Shown here in pieces: positions 52,603 through 61,394 of a stretch of DNA of 64,000 nucleotides. The DNA is from CBDDKW01 sp965230425. Its GTDB lineage: Bacteria > Pseudomonadota > Gammaproteobacteria > UBA1113. Below the pieces are notes generated by a model. The model made no database searches. It saw nothing but the letters and a program-made list of their open reading frames with translations, and had not been told where the DNA came from. Positions within the stretch are counted from its first letter, which is position 1. The number at the start of each line of letters is the position of its first letter. The stretch covers positions 186,001-250,000 of the forward strand of contig CBDDKW010000003.1 of assembly GCA_965230425.1 (NCBI GenBank). Direction: 5' to 3'. Both the position numbers and the translations under genes were made by a program.

Positions 52603-53577
52603 ATGGAACTTCCAAAGAATCTTTGTCATCTTGGTTTAGCGGTGATCGAAACAGAAGCCCGCATGATCAGTGACTTAAGCAGCCGTATTAACGAAAATTT
52701 CGTGATAGCTTGTGAACATTTGCTTGCCTGTGAAGGCCGTATTGTGGTCATCGGTATGGGTAAATCTGGCCATATCGGCGGTAAGATTGCAGCAACATTA
52801 GCTAGTACTGGTAGCCCAGCTTTCTTTGTCCATCCTGGTGAAGCAAGCCACGGTGATATGGGCATGATCACGAAAAAAGATGTGGTTATCGCCCTATCTA
52901 ATTCCGGTGAAACTCCAGAAATCATGACAATTTTACCTTTGATTAAACGTTTAGGCGTAGCCCTAATCAGCCTCACGGGTAATCCTCAATCCACCCTCGC
53001 CATGGCTGCTACGGTAAATCTCGATGTCAGTGTCAGCGAAGAAGCATGTCCGCTAGGCTTAGCCCCTACTTCAAGCACGACTGCAACCTTAGTCATGGGA
53101 GATGCCTTGGCCATTGCCCTGCTCGATGCGCGTGGCTTTACTGCCAATGACTTTGCACTCTCACATCCAGGTGGTAGTTTAGGCCGACGCTTATTACTGC
53201 ATATTGACGATATCATGCATACAGGTGACAGCATTCCGATTATTAACGAACAAACCACCTTAAGTGAAGCCTTAGTGGAAATGACACAAAAAGGCTTTGG
53301 GATGACTGCCATTGTTGACAGTCAAGGCCATTTAGCCGGTATTTTTACTGATGGTGATGTACGTCGTGCTGTCGATAAAGGTGTTGATTTTCATACGACG
53401 CCAATTAATCAATTAATGACAAAGAATTGTAAAACCATCAAACCAGGCTTGCTGGCGGCTGAAGCCTTAAAAATGATGGAAACTTTCAAAATCACCTCAT
53501 TGCTCGTGACCAACGAAGCCCAAGCACCTATTGGGGTTGTTCATATGCATGACTTACTACGTGCGGGAGTTGTTTAA
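52603..53577 (+). CDS. kdsD: Arabinose-5-phosphate isomerase KdsD
   Basis: Makes D-arabinose 5-phosphate, the precursor of the Kdo sugar of LPS. The 324-aa protein has a SIS domain (GMGKSGHIGGKIAATLASTG, given in outline; PGEASHGDMGMI; NSGETPEI) and two CBS domains in the C-terminal third. The stop overlaps the kdsC start (TAATG). First gene of the LPS operon. Confidence 0.96.
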   Translation: MELPKNLCHLGLAVIETEARMISDLSSRINENFVIACEHLLACEGRIVVIGMGKSGHIGGKIAATLASTGSPAFFVHPGEASHGDMGMITKKDVVIALSNSGETPEIMTILPLIKRLGVALISLTGNPQSTLAMAATVNLDVSVSEEACPLGLAPTSSTTATLVMGDALAIALLDARGFTANDFALSHPGGSLGRRLLLHIDDIMHTGDSIPIINEQTTLSEALVEMTQKGFGMTAIVDSQGHLAGIFTDGDVRRAVDKGVDFHTTPINQLMTKNCKTIKPGLLAAEALKMMETFKITSLLVTNEAQAPIGVVHMHDLLRAGVV

Positions 53578-54101
53578 TGGATGCAATTAGCGAAAAAGCG
53601 AAACATATCAAATTACTCATTGTCGATATTGATGGCGTACTCACTGATGGTACCCTCTATTACACCGATGAAGGTACACAACTAAAAGGCTTCCACTGTC
53701 ATGATGGTGTGGGACTCAAATTACTGCTCAATCATGATGTAGAAGTTGCCGTGATCACCAGCCATCAAACCCAAGTTGTGAAAACCCGCATCAATGCCTT
53801 AGGCATCACCCATTTATACCAAGGCTATTCGGATAAATTACCTGCCTATCATGACATCGTAGAAAAACTACAGCTACAACCAGAACAAATTGCTTATGTA
53901 GGTGATGACTTACCCGATATTCCTATTATCCGTCGCGTTGGTTTAGGTATTGCCGTAGCGAACGCTTCGGCGCTAGTAAAACAACATGCTGTCTGGGAAA
54001 CGCAAAAAAGCGGTGGTCAAGGTGCGATTCGTGAAGTAAGCGAATTCATTCTTCAAGCTCAAGACAAGCTTGATGCTGCACATGAGAAGTATTTAGCATG
54101 A
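53577..54101 (+). CDS. kdsC: Kdo-8-phosphate phosphatase KdsC
   Basis: HAD-family phosphatase that makes Kdo from Kdo-8-phosphate. The 174-aa protein has the nucleophile motif LLIVDIDGVLTDGTL, SHQTQVVKTR, and YVGDDLPDIPI for Mg binding. Overlaps kdsD by 1 nt and lptC by 4 nt. Confidence 0.95.
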   Translation: MDAISEKAKHIKLLIVDIDGVLTDGTLYYTDEGTQLKGFHCHDGVGLKLLLNHDVEVAVITSHQTQVVKTRINALGITHLYQGYSDKLPAYHDIVEKLQLQPEQIAYVGDDLPDIPIIRRVGLGIAVANASALVKQHAVWETQKSGGQGAIREVSEFILQAQDKLDAAHEKYLA

Positions 54102-54685
54102 GAATGCCTTATCGCTACTTCACCTACTGTATCCTGCTCACCCTTGCAGTGATTTATACAGGCTGGCTCGTACGCGAAATTAATACCCGCCCTACCGTGG
54201 TTGATCCTAGTCAAGATCGTCATCCTGATGCCTTTGCTGAGCAAGTGATTGCAACCAATCTAGATGAAAAAGGCAATATCCATAATCGATTAATTACACC
54301 ACGCATTGTGCACTATGCAAGACACGACAGTGCCGTGGTCACGCAACCACATATTATTCTTTACGGCGATGATCGTAACAAACAACCTTGGCATATTACC
54401 TCGGTACATGGCCGCACCATGAATGGTCTTGATACTATTTACCTCTGGGATCATGTCAAAATTCATGAACCCCAAGGCCAAGATAATAAAAACTTGACCG
54501 TCACTACCTCAAGGTTAACAATATACCCAGATAAAAACTATGCAGAAACAAAACAGCCGGTACACTTTACCGAACCAGGCGTTACCGTAGACTCTGTGGG
54601 CATGAAAGCCTACCTCAAAGAAAAACGCGTGGAACTCTTATCACAGGCACGAGGGGTATATGATGCAAAACAAGCTGAAAAATAG
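54098..54685 (+). CDS. lptC: LPS export system protein LptC
   Basis: Bitopic inner-membrane protein that links LptB2FG to the periplasmic LptA bridge. The 195-aa protein has one TM (YFTYCILLTLAVIYTGWLV) and a beta-jellyroll LptC domain (ITPRIVHYARHDSAVV, then ITSVHGRTMNGLDTI). Overlaps kdsC by 4 nt and lptA by 26 nt, so tightly coupled. Confidence 0.9.
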   Translation: MRMPYRYFTYCILLTLAVIYTGWLVREINTRPTVVDPSQDRHPDAFAEQVIATNLDEKGNIHNRLITPRIVHYARHDSAVVTQPHIILYGDDRNKQPWHITSVHGRTMNGLDTIYLWDHVKIHEPQGQDNKNLTVTTSRLTIYPDKNYAETKQPVHFTEPGVTVDSVGMKAYLKEKRVELLSQARGVYDAKQAEK

Positions 54686-55229
54686 TCTCTTAGGTTTATT
54701 AGTTATCCTACTAAGCTTACCCAGTTTAAGCTACGCCCTTGATAGCGATAAAAATGCCAAACTCTATATCACTGCAGATAAAGCAGACTTAAATCGTAGC
54801 CATGGTGTTGGTACTTTTAAAGGCGATGTGAAAATTGACCGCGGTACAACCCATGTTCGCGGCCTCAAAGTCACCACCCAAGCTGATGATAAAGACCAAC
54901 TCACCGAAGTTATCGTCCATGGCACCAAAGATAAACCCGCTACCTATGAAACTTTACCTAAAGAAGGTAAACCTATCTTGCATGCCCAAGCATTAGTTAT
55001 AAAATATTACCCACAACAGCATTATATACTACTCATTGGCACCGCTATCGCCCAACAAGGCGCTGATTCCATTACCGGCCCTTATTTAAAATATGATAGT
55101 GCCAAAGAAACCTTAGTTGCTTTGGATCCCGATAGTCATCACGCGGCTAAGCCACAGCGCACAACTATTGTGATCTTACCTGAAAAGCATCAACAACTTC
55201 CTGGGAATAAACAAGGTAAAGCCGCCTAA
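54660..55229 (+). CDS. lptA: LPS transport periplasmic protein LptA
   Basis: Forms the periplasmic LPS bridge. The 189-aa protein has a signal peptide (LLGLLVILLSLPSLSYA) and the OstA domain (ITADKADLNRSHGVGTFKG; HAQALVIKYYPQQHYILL). The TAATG junction with lptB shows coupling. Confidence 0.93.
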   Translation: MMQNKLKNSLLGLLVILLSLPSLSYALDSDKNAKLYITADKADLNRSHGVGTFKGDVKIDRGTTHVRGLKVTTQADDKDQLTEVIVHGTKDKPATYETLPKEGKPILHAQALVIKYYPQQHYILLIGTAIAQQGADSITGPYLKYDSAKETLVALDPDSHHAAKPQRTTIVILPEKHQQLPGNKQGKAA

Positions 55230-55954
55230 TGCATAAACTATCCGCCCAAGCACTGGGCAAAAGCTATAAAAACCGTCACGTTGTTAATGCTGTCTCATTA
55301 GCCATCAGCAGCGGAGAAATTGTTGGTCTATTAGGCCCCAATGGTGCGGGTAAAACCACCAGCTTTTATATGATGGTAGGATTAATTGGCTGCGAACGCG
55401 GACAAATATTTTTCGATGATAGAAATATCACCACCATGGCTATGCACGACCGTGCTCGCTTAGGCATTGGCTATCTACCCCAAGAAGCATCGGTTTTCCG
55501 CAAGCTCACTGTAGAACAAAATATCATGGCTATTTTGCAACTACGTAAGGAATTAAAACACGAGCAACGCCAGCACATGCTGGAAAATCTTTTACAGGAA
55601 TTCCACATTGGTCATATTCGTAACAACCTTGGTATTAGCTTATCCGGTGGCGAACGCCGACGGGTGGAAATTGCCCGTGCCTTAGCCAATGAACCCGCCT
55701 TTATCCTCTTAGATGAGCCTTTCGCCGGTGTCGACCCTATTTCAGTGATTGATATTAAGCGAATTATCAGTCACTTACGTGATCGTGGCATCGGGATCCT
55801 CATCACCGACCATAATGTGCGCGAAACCCTGGATATCTGTGAACGCGCCTATATCCTCAATGAAGGCCAGCTTATTTGCGAAGGCACACCCGCCTCTATA
55901 TTGACCAACCAAAAGGTCAGGGATGTATATTTGGGCGATGAATTCGATTTATAG
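55229..55954 (+). CDS. lptB: LPS export ABC transporter ATPase LptB
   Basis: ATPase of LptB2FGC that extracts LPS from the inner membrane. The 241-aa protein has Walker A (GPNGAGKTTSFYM), signature SLSGGERRRVEIARAL, Walker B (ILLDEPFAGVDP), and switch His (ITDHNVRET). lptF and lptG are not in the window. rpoN follows after 176 bp. Confidence 0.97.
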   Translation: MHKLSAQALGKSYKNRHVVNAVSLAISSGEIVGLLGPNGAGKTTSFYMMVGLIGCERGQIFFDDRNITTMAMHDRARLGIGYLPQEASVFRKLTVEQNIMAILQLRKELKHEQRQHMLENLLQEFHIGHIRNNLGISLSGGERRRVEIARALANEPAFILLDEPFAGVDPISVIDIKRIISHLRDRGIGILITDHNVRETLDICERAYILNEGQLICEGTPASILTNQKVRDVYLGDEFDL

Positions 55955-56014
55955 ACTATACTTAAGTTTAGCCTGATTTCTCGCAGCTTCTGCGGGGATC
56001 TACTCAATTTGTAA

Positions 56015-56041
56015 GCATATCAGTAGCGCAACGTGCGCTGA
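56015..56041. promoter_or_regulatory. Hairpin in the rpoN leader
   Basis: AGCGCA-ACG-TGCGCT with flanking ATCAGT/CTGAT gives a GC-rich imperfect stem in the lptB-rpoN gap. There is no T-run, so it is not a standard terminator; it could adjust expression of rpoN relative to the lpt genes. Confidence 0.35.
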
Positions 56042-56130
56042 TGCCCCAGTTTACGTAAGACTTTTGACTGATAACAAAAATCTCTTCTTCAACCCTACAC
56101 TTTCTCGAAATCTCAGTTAAAATTAATAGT

Positions 56131-57594
56131 ATGAAAACAATATTACAGCAAAGCTTAAGCCAACAAGTCACGCTGACACCTCAGCTTCAGCAAGCTATTA
56201 AGTTATTACAACTTTCTGCTCAAGATTTAGAACAGGAAATTCAGGCCAACTTAGAAGCCAATGCGATGTTGGAGGTTAATGAAGCTGCTCATGAACATAC
56301 CAATCTAGATATCACTGAAACAGCCTCAGAAAATCTACCCAGCACAGAAGAACCTGTAGAAACAGATTACAATGATACGCTCAATAATGAACCGCCCATG
56401 GAAGTACAATGGCAACATAGTTCACAAAAATCACACAATAGTACACTTGATAAGCACTTATTCGAGATTAAAGACACGAGCTCAAATTCTTTACGTGAAC
56501 ACTTGCTCTGGCAAATGCGCCTAACTCCCTTCTCTGAAGAAGATTTAATGATTGCCACGGCGATTATTGATGCTATTAATGAACAAGGTTATCTAGGCTG
56601 CAGTTTAGAAGATATTCAAACCAGCCTTGGACAAACGGCTGAAGCTGAAGATACCATTGAGATTGATCAGATAGAAGCCATTAAACACCGCATTCAGCAA
56701 TTTGATCCCATTGGCACCGGCTCTGCGGATTTACAAGAATACTTATTATTACAACTTGCTCAACTTGACAGTGATACCTCTTGGCTTATGGAAGCAAAAG
56801 CTATCGTCACTGAACACATAGATAGCTTAGCTAAACATGACTACAAAGCACTAAAGCGCGCCGTCAAAGTTCAGCCACAGGCGCTCTCTGAAATATTGGC
56901 ACTGATCCAAACCTTAAACCCACGCCCAAGTTATGGCTTTAATGATGAAAATGCTCAATATATTACCCCTGATGTCATGGTGCGTAAGCATCACGGCCAC
57001 TGGGTTGTTGAGCTTACTTCGGACTTGAGCCAGCGTATTCAAATCAATAATCAATATGCTGGTATGGTGCGTCGGGCCGATAATAGTGATTCCAATCAAT
57101 TCCTTAAAGACCAGTTACAAGAAGCTCGCTGGTTTATTAAAAGCTTACAAAGCCGCAATGACACGCTGTTAAAAGTAGCCCACTGCATTATCATGCACCA
57201 ACAAGACTTTCTTGAAAAAGGTGAACTAGGCATGAAGCCCTTAGTGTTACAAGATATCGCTGAGGCAACCGAATTACATGAATCAACAATTTCTAGAATT
57301 ACCACACAAAAATACATTCACACTCCTCGGGGTATTTTTGAATTAAAATACTTCTTTTCAAGTCACGTCAATACGGAAGATGGCAGTGAATGCTCGTCTA
57401 CGGCAATCCGTGCCATGATCAAAGGCTTGATCAATGAAGAAGAAGGCAATAAACCACTCAGTGATAATAAAATTGCACAATTACTTGAAAATAATGAAGG
57501 GATCCACATTGCAAGACGAACTGTAGCCAAGTATCGTGAAGCTATGGGAATACCGCCTTCCAATGAGCGAAAGCGGATAACTGAAATCAGCTAA
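56131..57594 (+). CDS. rpoN: RNA polymerase sigma-54 factor RpoN
   Basis: Alternative sigma factor for -24/-12 promoters that needs AAA+ activators such as PilR. The 487-aa protein has the Gln-rich N-terminal activator-binding region (LTPQLQQAIKLLQLSAQDL), a long acidic stretch, the core-binding domain, and the C-terminal RpoN box (ARRTVAKYREAM). The natural partner PilR is frameshifted in this window. Confidence 0.96.
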   Translation: MKTILQQSLSQQVTLTPQLQQAIKLLQLSAQDLEQEIQANLEANAMLEVNEAAHEHTNLDITETASENLPSTEEPVETDYNDTLNNEPPMEVQWQHSSQKSHNSTLDKHLFEIKDTSSNSLREHLLWQMRLTPFSEEDLMIATAIIDAINEQGYLGCSLEDIQTSLGQTAEAEDTIEIDQIEAIKHRIQQFDPIGTGSADLQEYLLLQLAQLDSDTSWLMEAKAIVTEHIDSLAKHDYKALKRAVKVQPQALSEILALIQTLNPRPSYGFNDENAQYITPDVMVRKHHGHWVVELTSDLSQRIQINNQYAGMVRRADNSDSNQFLKDQLQEARWFIKSLQSRNDTLLKVAHCIIMHQQDFLEKGELGMKPLVLQDIAEATELHESTISRITTQKYIHTPRGIFELKYFFSSHVNTEDGSECSSTAIRAMIKGLINEEEGNKPLSDNKIAQLLENNEGIHIARRTVAKYREAMGIPPSNERKRITEIS

Positions 57595-57759
57595 TTAGTC
57601 TTAACGGCATTGTCTGTATCACTAATTTAGCCTCAATATAAGGAGAACCACATAAAAAAGAAATTCTGTATAATATGACAATTCATACTTGTAACTATTC
57701 ACCTACAGCATTTTACTAAGCAAGTTGAATAGTTAACTAAAATAGATAAATAGGAGTTT

Positions 57760-58062
57760 ATGACTATGCAAGTAAATTACACTGGACATCATGTTGATGT
57801 TACTCCTCCATTACGTAACTACACAGAAGAAAAATTAGCACGCTTACAGCGGCATTCTAATAAAATCATCAGTATTGATTTCACCTTCGAAGTAAATAAA
57901 TTAGAGCAAATAGCCAAAGCCACGATTTTCGCATCGGGCGCAAAATTTCATGCCGATTCAACCACAGAAGACATGTATAGTTCCATAGATAGTTTAATTG
58001 ACAAACTTGATCGCCAAATCAAACGTCATAAAACTAAAATGACAGATCATCATCACGATTAG
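57760..58062 (+). CDS. hpf: Ribosome hibernation promoting factor (short HPF)
   Basis: Small ribosome-binding protein that causes dimerisation or hibernation of ribosomes in stationary phase. The 100-aa protein begins MTMQVNYTGHHVDVTP and has the alpha/beta fold with SIDSLIDKLDRQIKRHK. AGGAG precedes the ATG. It follows rpoN as in E. coli. A strong terminator follows. Confidence 0.94.
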   Translation: MTMQVNYTGHHVDVTPPLRNYTEEKLARLQRHSNKIISIDFTFEVNKLEQIAKATIFASGAKFHADSTTEDMYSSIDSLIDKLDRQIKRHKTKMTDHHHD

Positions 58063-58080
58063 ACAAGGGGAATCATAACC

Positions 58081-58114
58081 AATTAAAAAGGAGGCAATTG
58101 CCTCCTTTTTAATT
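58081..58114. terminator. Perfect 34-nt palindromic terminator between hpf and rnc
   Basis: AATTAAAAAGGAGGCAA followed at once by TTGCCTCCTTTTTAATT is a perfect palindrome. With T-runs on both strands it ends hpf on the plus strand and rnc on the minus strand, whose stops are 19 and 23 nt away. Confidence 0.92.
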
Positions 58115-58136
58115 ACCAAGACTAGTGGTAGAGGTA

Positions 58137-58817
58137 TTACGAACTCTGACTTAATAATTTTAACATGGCTTCAGCGGCAGTCTGTTCTGCTTTACGTCGG
58201 CTACTGCCACATCCCTGCGCTACCTGCGATAATTTTTCTACGCGGCACTCAACATGAAACACTTGTGCATGGGCTTCACCATCGATCCGTTCTACTTCAT
58301 ACTGGGGTAAATCAAAGTGACGTGCTTGCAAGTATTCTTGTAGGCGTGTTTTTGCATCTTTTAAATCACTTAGTAACGAAAGATTATCAAGGCGTTCCGC
58401 ATACCAGCCTAATATACACTTACGGCATGTTTCCATGTTACTATCTAGATAAATAGCAGCAATAATAGCTTCTACGGCATCGGCCAAAATTGAATCTCGT
58501 TCACGACCACCACTTTTCAACTCACCTGAACCTAATTTTAAGTAAGGACCAAGAGCAAACTCACGTGCCATTGTAGCTAAGGTGTCTCCTTTCACTAAAC
58601 TCGCACGTAAACGGCTCAATTCACCCTCGCGAGCTTTTGGACAACGGGAATATAATGCTTCAGCAATAATAAAATTAACAATAGAATCCCCTAAAAATTC
58701 TAGTCTTTCGTTGTTATTGCCTCGAACACTGCGATGAGATAAGGCTGCAATTAACAGTTGTGGCTGAGAAAATTCATAACCAAGCACTGGATATAAGGCC
58801 GTTATTTCGCTACTCAC
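58137..58817 (-). CDS. rnc: Ribonuclease III
   Basis: Double-strand RNA endonuclease for rRNA processing. The 226-aa protein has the signature RLEFLGDSIVNFIIAEAL, DAVEAIIAAIYLD (second acidic patch) and a C-terminal dsRNA-binding domain (KTRLQEYLQARHFDLPQYEV, in outline, ending with SSRRKAEQTAAEAML). It overlaps the DUF4845 gene by 4 nt. Confidence 0.96.
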   Translation of the reverse strand: MSSEITALYPVLGYEFSQPQLLIAALSHRSVRGNNNERLEFLGDSIVNFIIAEALYSRCPKAREGELSRLRASLVKGDTLATMAREFALGPYLKLGSGELKSGGRERDSILADAVEAIIAAIYLDSNMETCRKCILGWYAERLDNLSLLSDLKDAKTRLQEYLQARHFDLPQYEVERIDGEAHAQVFHVECRVEKLSQVAQGCGSSRRKAEQTAAEAMLKLLSQSS

Positions 58818-59194
58818 TTTGCTTTTATCCTCACCTGGTCATCAAAACTGACTACCGCATCAATATTTGCAATAATTTTCACGCGTGCATCATAAGCAAC
58901 TCGTACAACAAACCCACCAGAAACTCGCTTAATTTTTATGCGTTTTAAAGGCACATAGGTAATACTATTCACTCGTAATGCTCTAGCCACATAGACTAAG
59001 ATATTTTGTTGGTTTTGACTGGGAGACTCTTCTTGCTTAACAATGCTGTCCGTTTTTAAGCTCTTTAGAGTTGATTTAATGGCAAAATTATCCACATAGA
59101 GTGGGGTTAAGCGTGCGCCTAAGTAGACGACACAGCCGACGAAGCAGAGGACGATGATAAGCCCTAATAAGCTAATACCTCGTTGTTTATCCAT
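58814..59194 (-). CDS. DUF4845 membrane protein
   Basis: A 126-aa DUF4845 protein, typically encoded between lepB and rnc in gammaproteobacteria. It has one N-terminal membrane segment (LLGLIIVLCFVGCVVYLGA) and a small extracytoplasmic part (TPLYVDNFAIKSTLKSL). Its function is unknown. Here a 542-bp repeat-rich gap separates it from the nearest lepB. Confidence 0.85.
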   Translation of the reverse strand: MDKQRGISLLGLIIVLCFVGCVVYLGARLTPLYVDNFAIKSTLKSLKTDSIVKQEESPSQNQQNILVYVARALRVNSITYVPLKRIKIKRVSGGFVVRVAYDARVKIIANIDAVVSFDDQVRIKAK

Positions 59195-59200
59195 CTAGAG

Positions 59201-59548
59201 TATATTCCTTTGTTCTTGAATGCTCATTTTAGGGCTATCTTGAACTAAAAATCGCCTCAAAATGCTCATGTATTTCTATATACACTGCGCTTTCTCGTTG
59301 ATTTTTAGTCCAACCTATCTCCTAAACTGAGCATTGATGATGCGTCTCGTTTACACCTCAATTCAAATTTAATCTATATTCCTTTGTTCTTGAATGCTCA
59401 TTTTAGGACTATCTTGAACTAAAAATCGCCTCAAAATGCTCATGTATTTCTATATACACTGCGCTTTCTCGTTGATTTTTAGTCCAACCTATCTCCTAAA
59501 CTGAGCATTGATGATGCGTCTCGTTTACACCTCAATTCAAATTTAACC
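59201..59548. repeat. Two tandem 174-bp units, each an imperfect inverted repeat
   Basis: Units at 59201-59374 and 59375-59548 are nearly identical (the only differences noticed are in the GGGCTATC/GGACTATC region and the final junction), and about 14 nt of a third unit follow at 59549. Inside each unit AATGCTCATTTTAGG pairs with CCTAAACTGAGCATT, and ACTAAAAATC pairs with GATTTTTAGT, so each can fold into a large hairpin. No coding capacity was seen. Confidence 0.9.
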
Positions 59549-59596
59549 TATATTCCTTTATTCTAGAATACCCTTTCTAGGCTTATAACATGCAAT

Positions 59597-59706
59597 GCTT
59601 TTAGCTTGTAGACTTTTCCCAAAGCGAGTAAAAAGCGCTATCAGGGATGATAGCGCAAGCTACAGGGAAGTAGCCGAGCTTTGGGAAAAGCCTACAAGCT
59701 AAAAGC
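59597..59706 (+). repeat. Cruciform repeat, copy 3
   Basis: Outer arms of 29 bp (59597-59625 with 59678-59706) have one mismatch. The core 59626-59677 matches copy 1 in the first hairpin, and differs in the second (CTACAGGGAAGTAG in place of CTACATGGATGTAG), which still keeps a 5-bp stem. It overlaps no gene and sits right after the 174-bp repeats. Confidence 0.9.
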
Positions 59707-59736
59707 AGTCGCTGCAAATTACCACCTTCTATACTA

Positions 59737-60567
59737 CTATTGTACCCGGTGGAACACACGATCCCAGCGCACACGTTTGGTCAAATCATCCCAACTTAAC
59801 CAAACAAATGATGCTTTACCCAGTATGCACTTTTTCGGTACAAATCCCCAAAAGCGGCTATCACTGCTATCATCACGGTTATCACCCATCATGAAATAAT
59901 ACCCTTCAGGCACAGTAATGTCATCAAAATCATAGGCTGGTACGCTGCTTTGTATGAAAATGTCATGTTCTGCACCAGGTAAATATTCCCGCTTTAGTTC
60001 TACAGGCCAAGATTGGCCCGAAGCGGAGACATCACGCCCCTGTCCCAGATATTTTTGCTCCACAGGCTGGCCATTGATAAATAATTGTTTATTGATGTAC
60101 TGTATATGATCACCCGGCAAGCCAATAACCCGCTTAATATAGTTAACATCTGGATCAGCAGGCCAACGGAAAACCACAATATCTCCCCGCTTTGGCTCAC
60201 CTACGGGCAGGATTTTAGTGTGTAAAACAGGTAAACGTAAACCATAATCAAATTTATTAACTAAAATAAAATCGCCAATTAATAAAGTCGGTTCTAAGGA
60301 GCCTGACGGGATCCGAAAGGGCTCAAAGGCAAAGGAGCGAATGAGCAAAACAATAAGAAAAATGGGAAATAGTGAACGAGAATAATCCACCCATATAGGT
60401 AGCTTAGTAATCATTTGCTCCTGTTGGGGATCAGCTTCTTTTTTATGCTGACTCAGTTCTCGTAAAGCTTGCTTACGTTTGGGAGCACGAAATACTTGGT
60501 CGAATAGTGTAACAACACCCGTGACGCAAATTAATATAACCAGTAATAATTCAAAACTGACTTCCAC
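59737..60567 (-). CDS. lepB: Signal peptidase I, second copy
   Basis: Membrane serine protease that cleaves signal peptides. The 276-aa protein has an N-terminal TM (LLLVILICVTGVVTLF) and a second one before the catalytic Ser in IPSGSLEPTLLIGDF. The catalytic Lys is in NYIKRVIGLPGD, and GDNRDDSSDSRFWGFVP closes the fold. Both residues of the Ser/Lys dyad are intact. About half of its positions match the neighbouring lepB; the order relative to lepA suggests it arose by tandem duplication, then diverged. Confidence 0.94.
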   Translation of the reverse strand: MEVSFELLLVILICVTGVVTLFDQVFRAPKRKQALRELSQHKKEADPQQEQMITKLPIWVDYSRSLFPIFLIVLLIRSFAFEPFRIPSGSLEPTLLIGDFILVNKFDYGLRLPVLHTKILPVGEPKRGDIVVFRWPADPDVNYIKRVIGLPGDHIQYINKQLFINGQPVEQKYLGQGRDVSASGQSWPVELKREYLPGAEHDIFIQSSVPAYDFDDITVPEGYYFMMGDNRDDSSDSRFWGFVPKKCILGKASFVWLSWDDLTKRVRWDRVFHRVQ

Positions 60568-60605
60568 AGTTACCTCTATTAGTTAAATCGATACACTAAT
60601 AACAG

Positions 60606-61394
60606 CTATAATGCCCCTAGATGTTGCCATCTTACCTTGTGGTTTTTATTATCCCAACTGAAAAAGATATAAAAGGCTTTACCAATTAAATTTTTCTCAG
60701 GCACAAATCCCCAACTACGACTATCAGTACTATCATCACGATTATCGCCGAGAACAAAATATTTATCATTTGGGACCACCACATCCACATCATGAAAATC
60801 ACCTCGAAAGGGATTCACTAAAATATGATGCTTAACACCCAATAAATCTTCTTGCTTAACTTGTACGGGAATATCATCACCTGGCCCTACGTCTACGCCA
60901 TCATGTAAATACGTTTGCGGAATTTTTCTACCGTTAATCGTCAGTTGTTTATTCTGATAAACCACATGGTCACCAGGCGTACCTACAATGCGTTTCACAA
61001 AATTAACCTTTTCATCCACGGGCCAACGAAACACCACGATATCTCCAACCTTAGGTTCAGAGATTGACAATATTTTGCTATTTAAAACGGGTAAACGTAA
61101 TCCATAGGCAAATTGGTTCACTGCAATTAAATCACCAGGCATCACTGTTGGCTCCAGTGAGCCGGTAGGCACACGCACAGGCTGAAATAAAAATGAACGG
61201 ATAATCAATACTAGTAACAAAACTGGAAAAAATGAACGCGCATAATCAATCAACAATGGCGGTTTATCTTCTGCCTTGGTGCTCACTCCTAATGCCGCTA
61301 AACGTTGCTGACGCCAGAAAGCCGTATCTAATAACGCAATGATACCTGTCACTAATACAATAAGCGTTAAGAAAAAAGTAAAGTCTATAATCAT
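60606..61394 (-). CDS. lepB: Signal peptidase I, first copy
   Basis: Paralogue of the next gene in the operon, directly after lepA (4-nt overlap), the canonical lepB place. The 262-aa protein has TM segments, the catalytic Ser in VPTGSLEPTVMPGDL, the Lys in NFVKRIVGTPGD, and GDNRDDSTDSRSWGFVPE. The loop and the substrate-binding region differ from the second copy, so preference may differ. Confidence 0.94.
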   Translation of the reverse strand: MIIDFTFFLTLIVLVTGIIALLDTAFWRQQRLAALGVSTKAEDKPPLLIDYARSFFPVLLLVLIIRSFLFQPVRVPTGSLEPTVMPGDLIAVNQFAYGLRLPVLNSKILSISEPKVGDIVVFRWPVDEKVNFVKRIVGTPGDHVVYQNKQLTINGRKIPQTYLHDGVDVGPGDDIPVQVKQEDLLGVKHHILVNPFRGDFHDVDVVVPNDKYFVLGDNRDDSTDSRSWGFVPEKNLIGKAFYIFFSWDNKNHKVRWQHLGAL

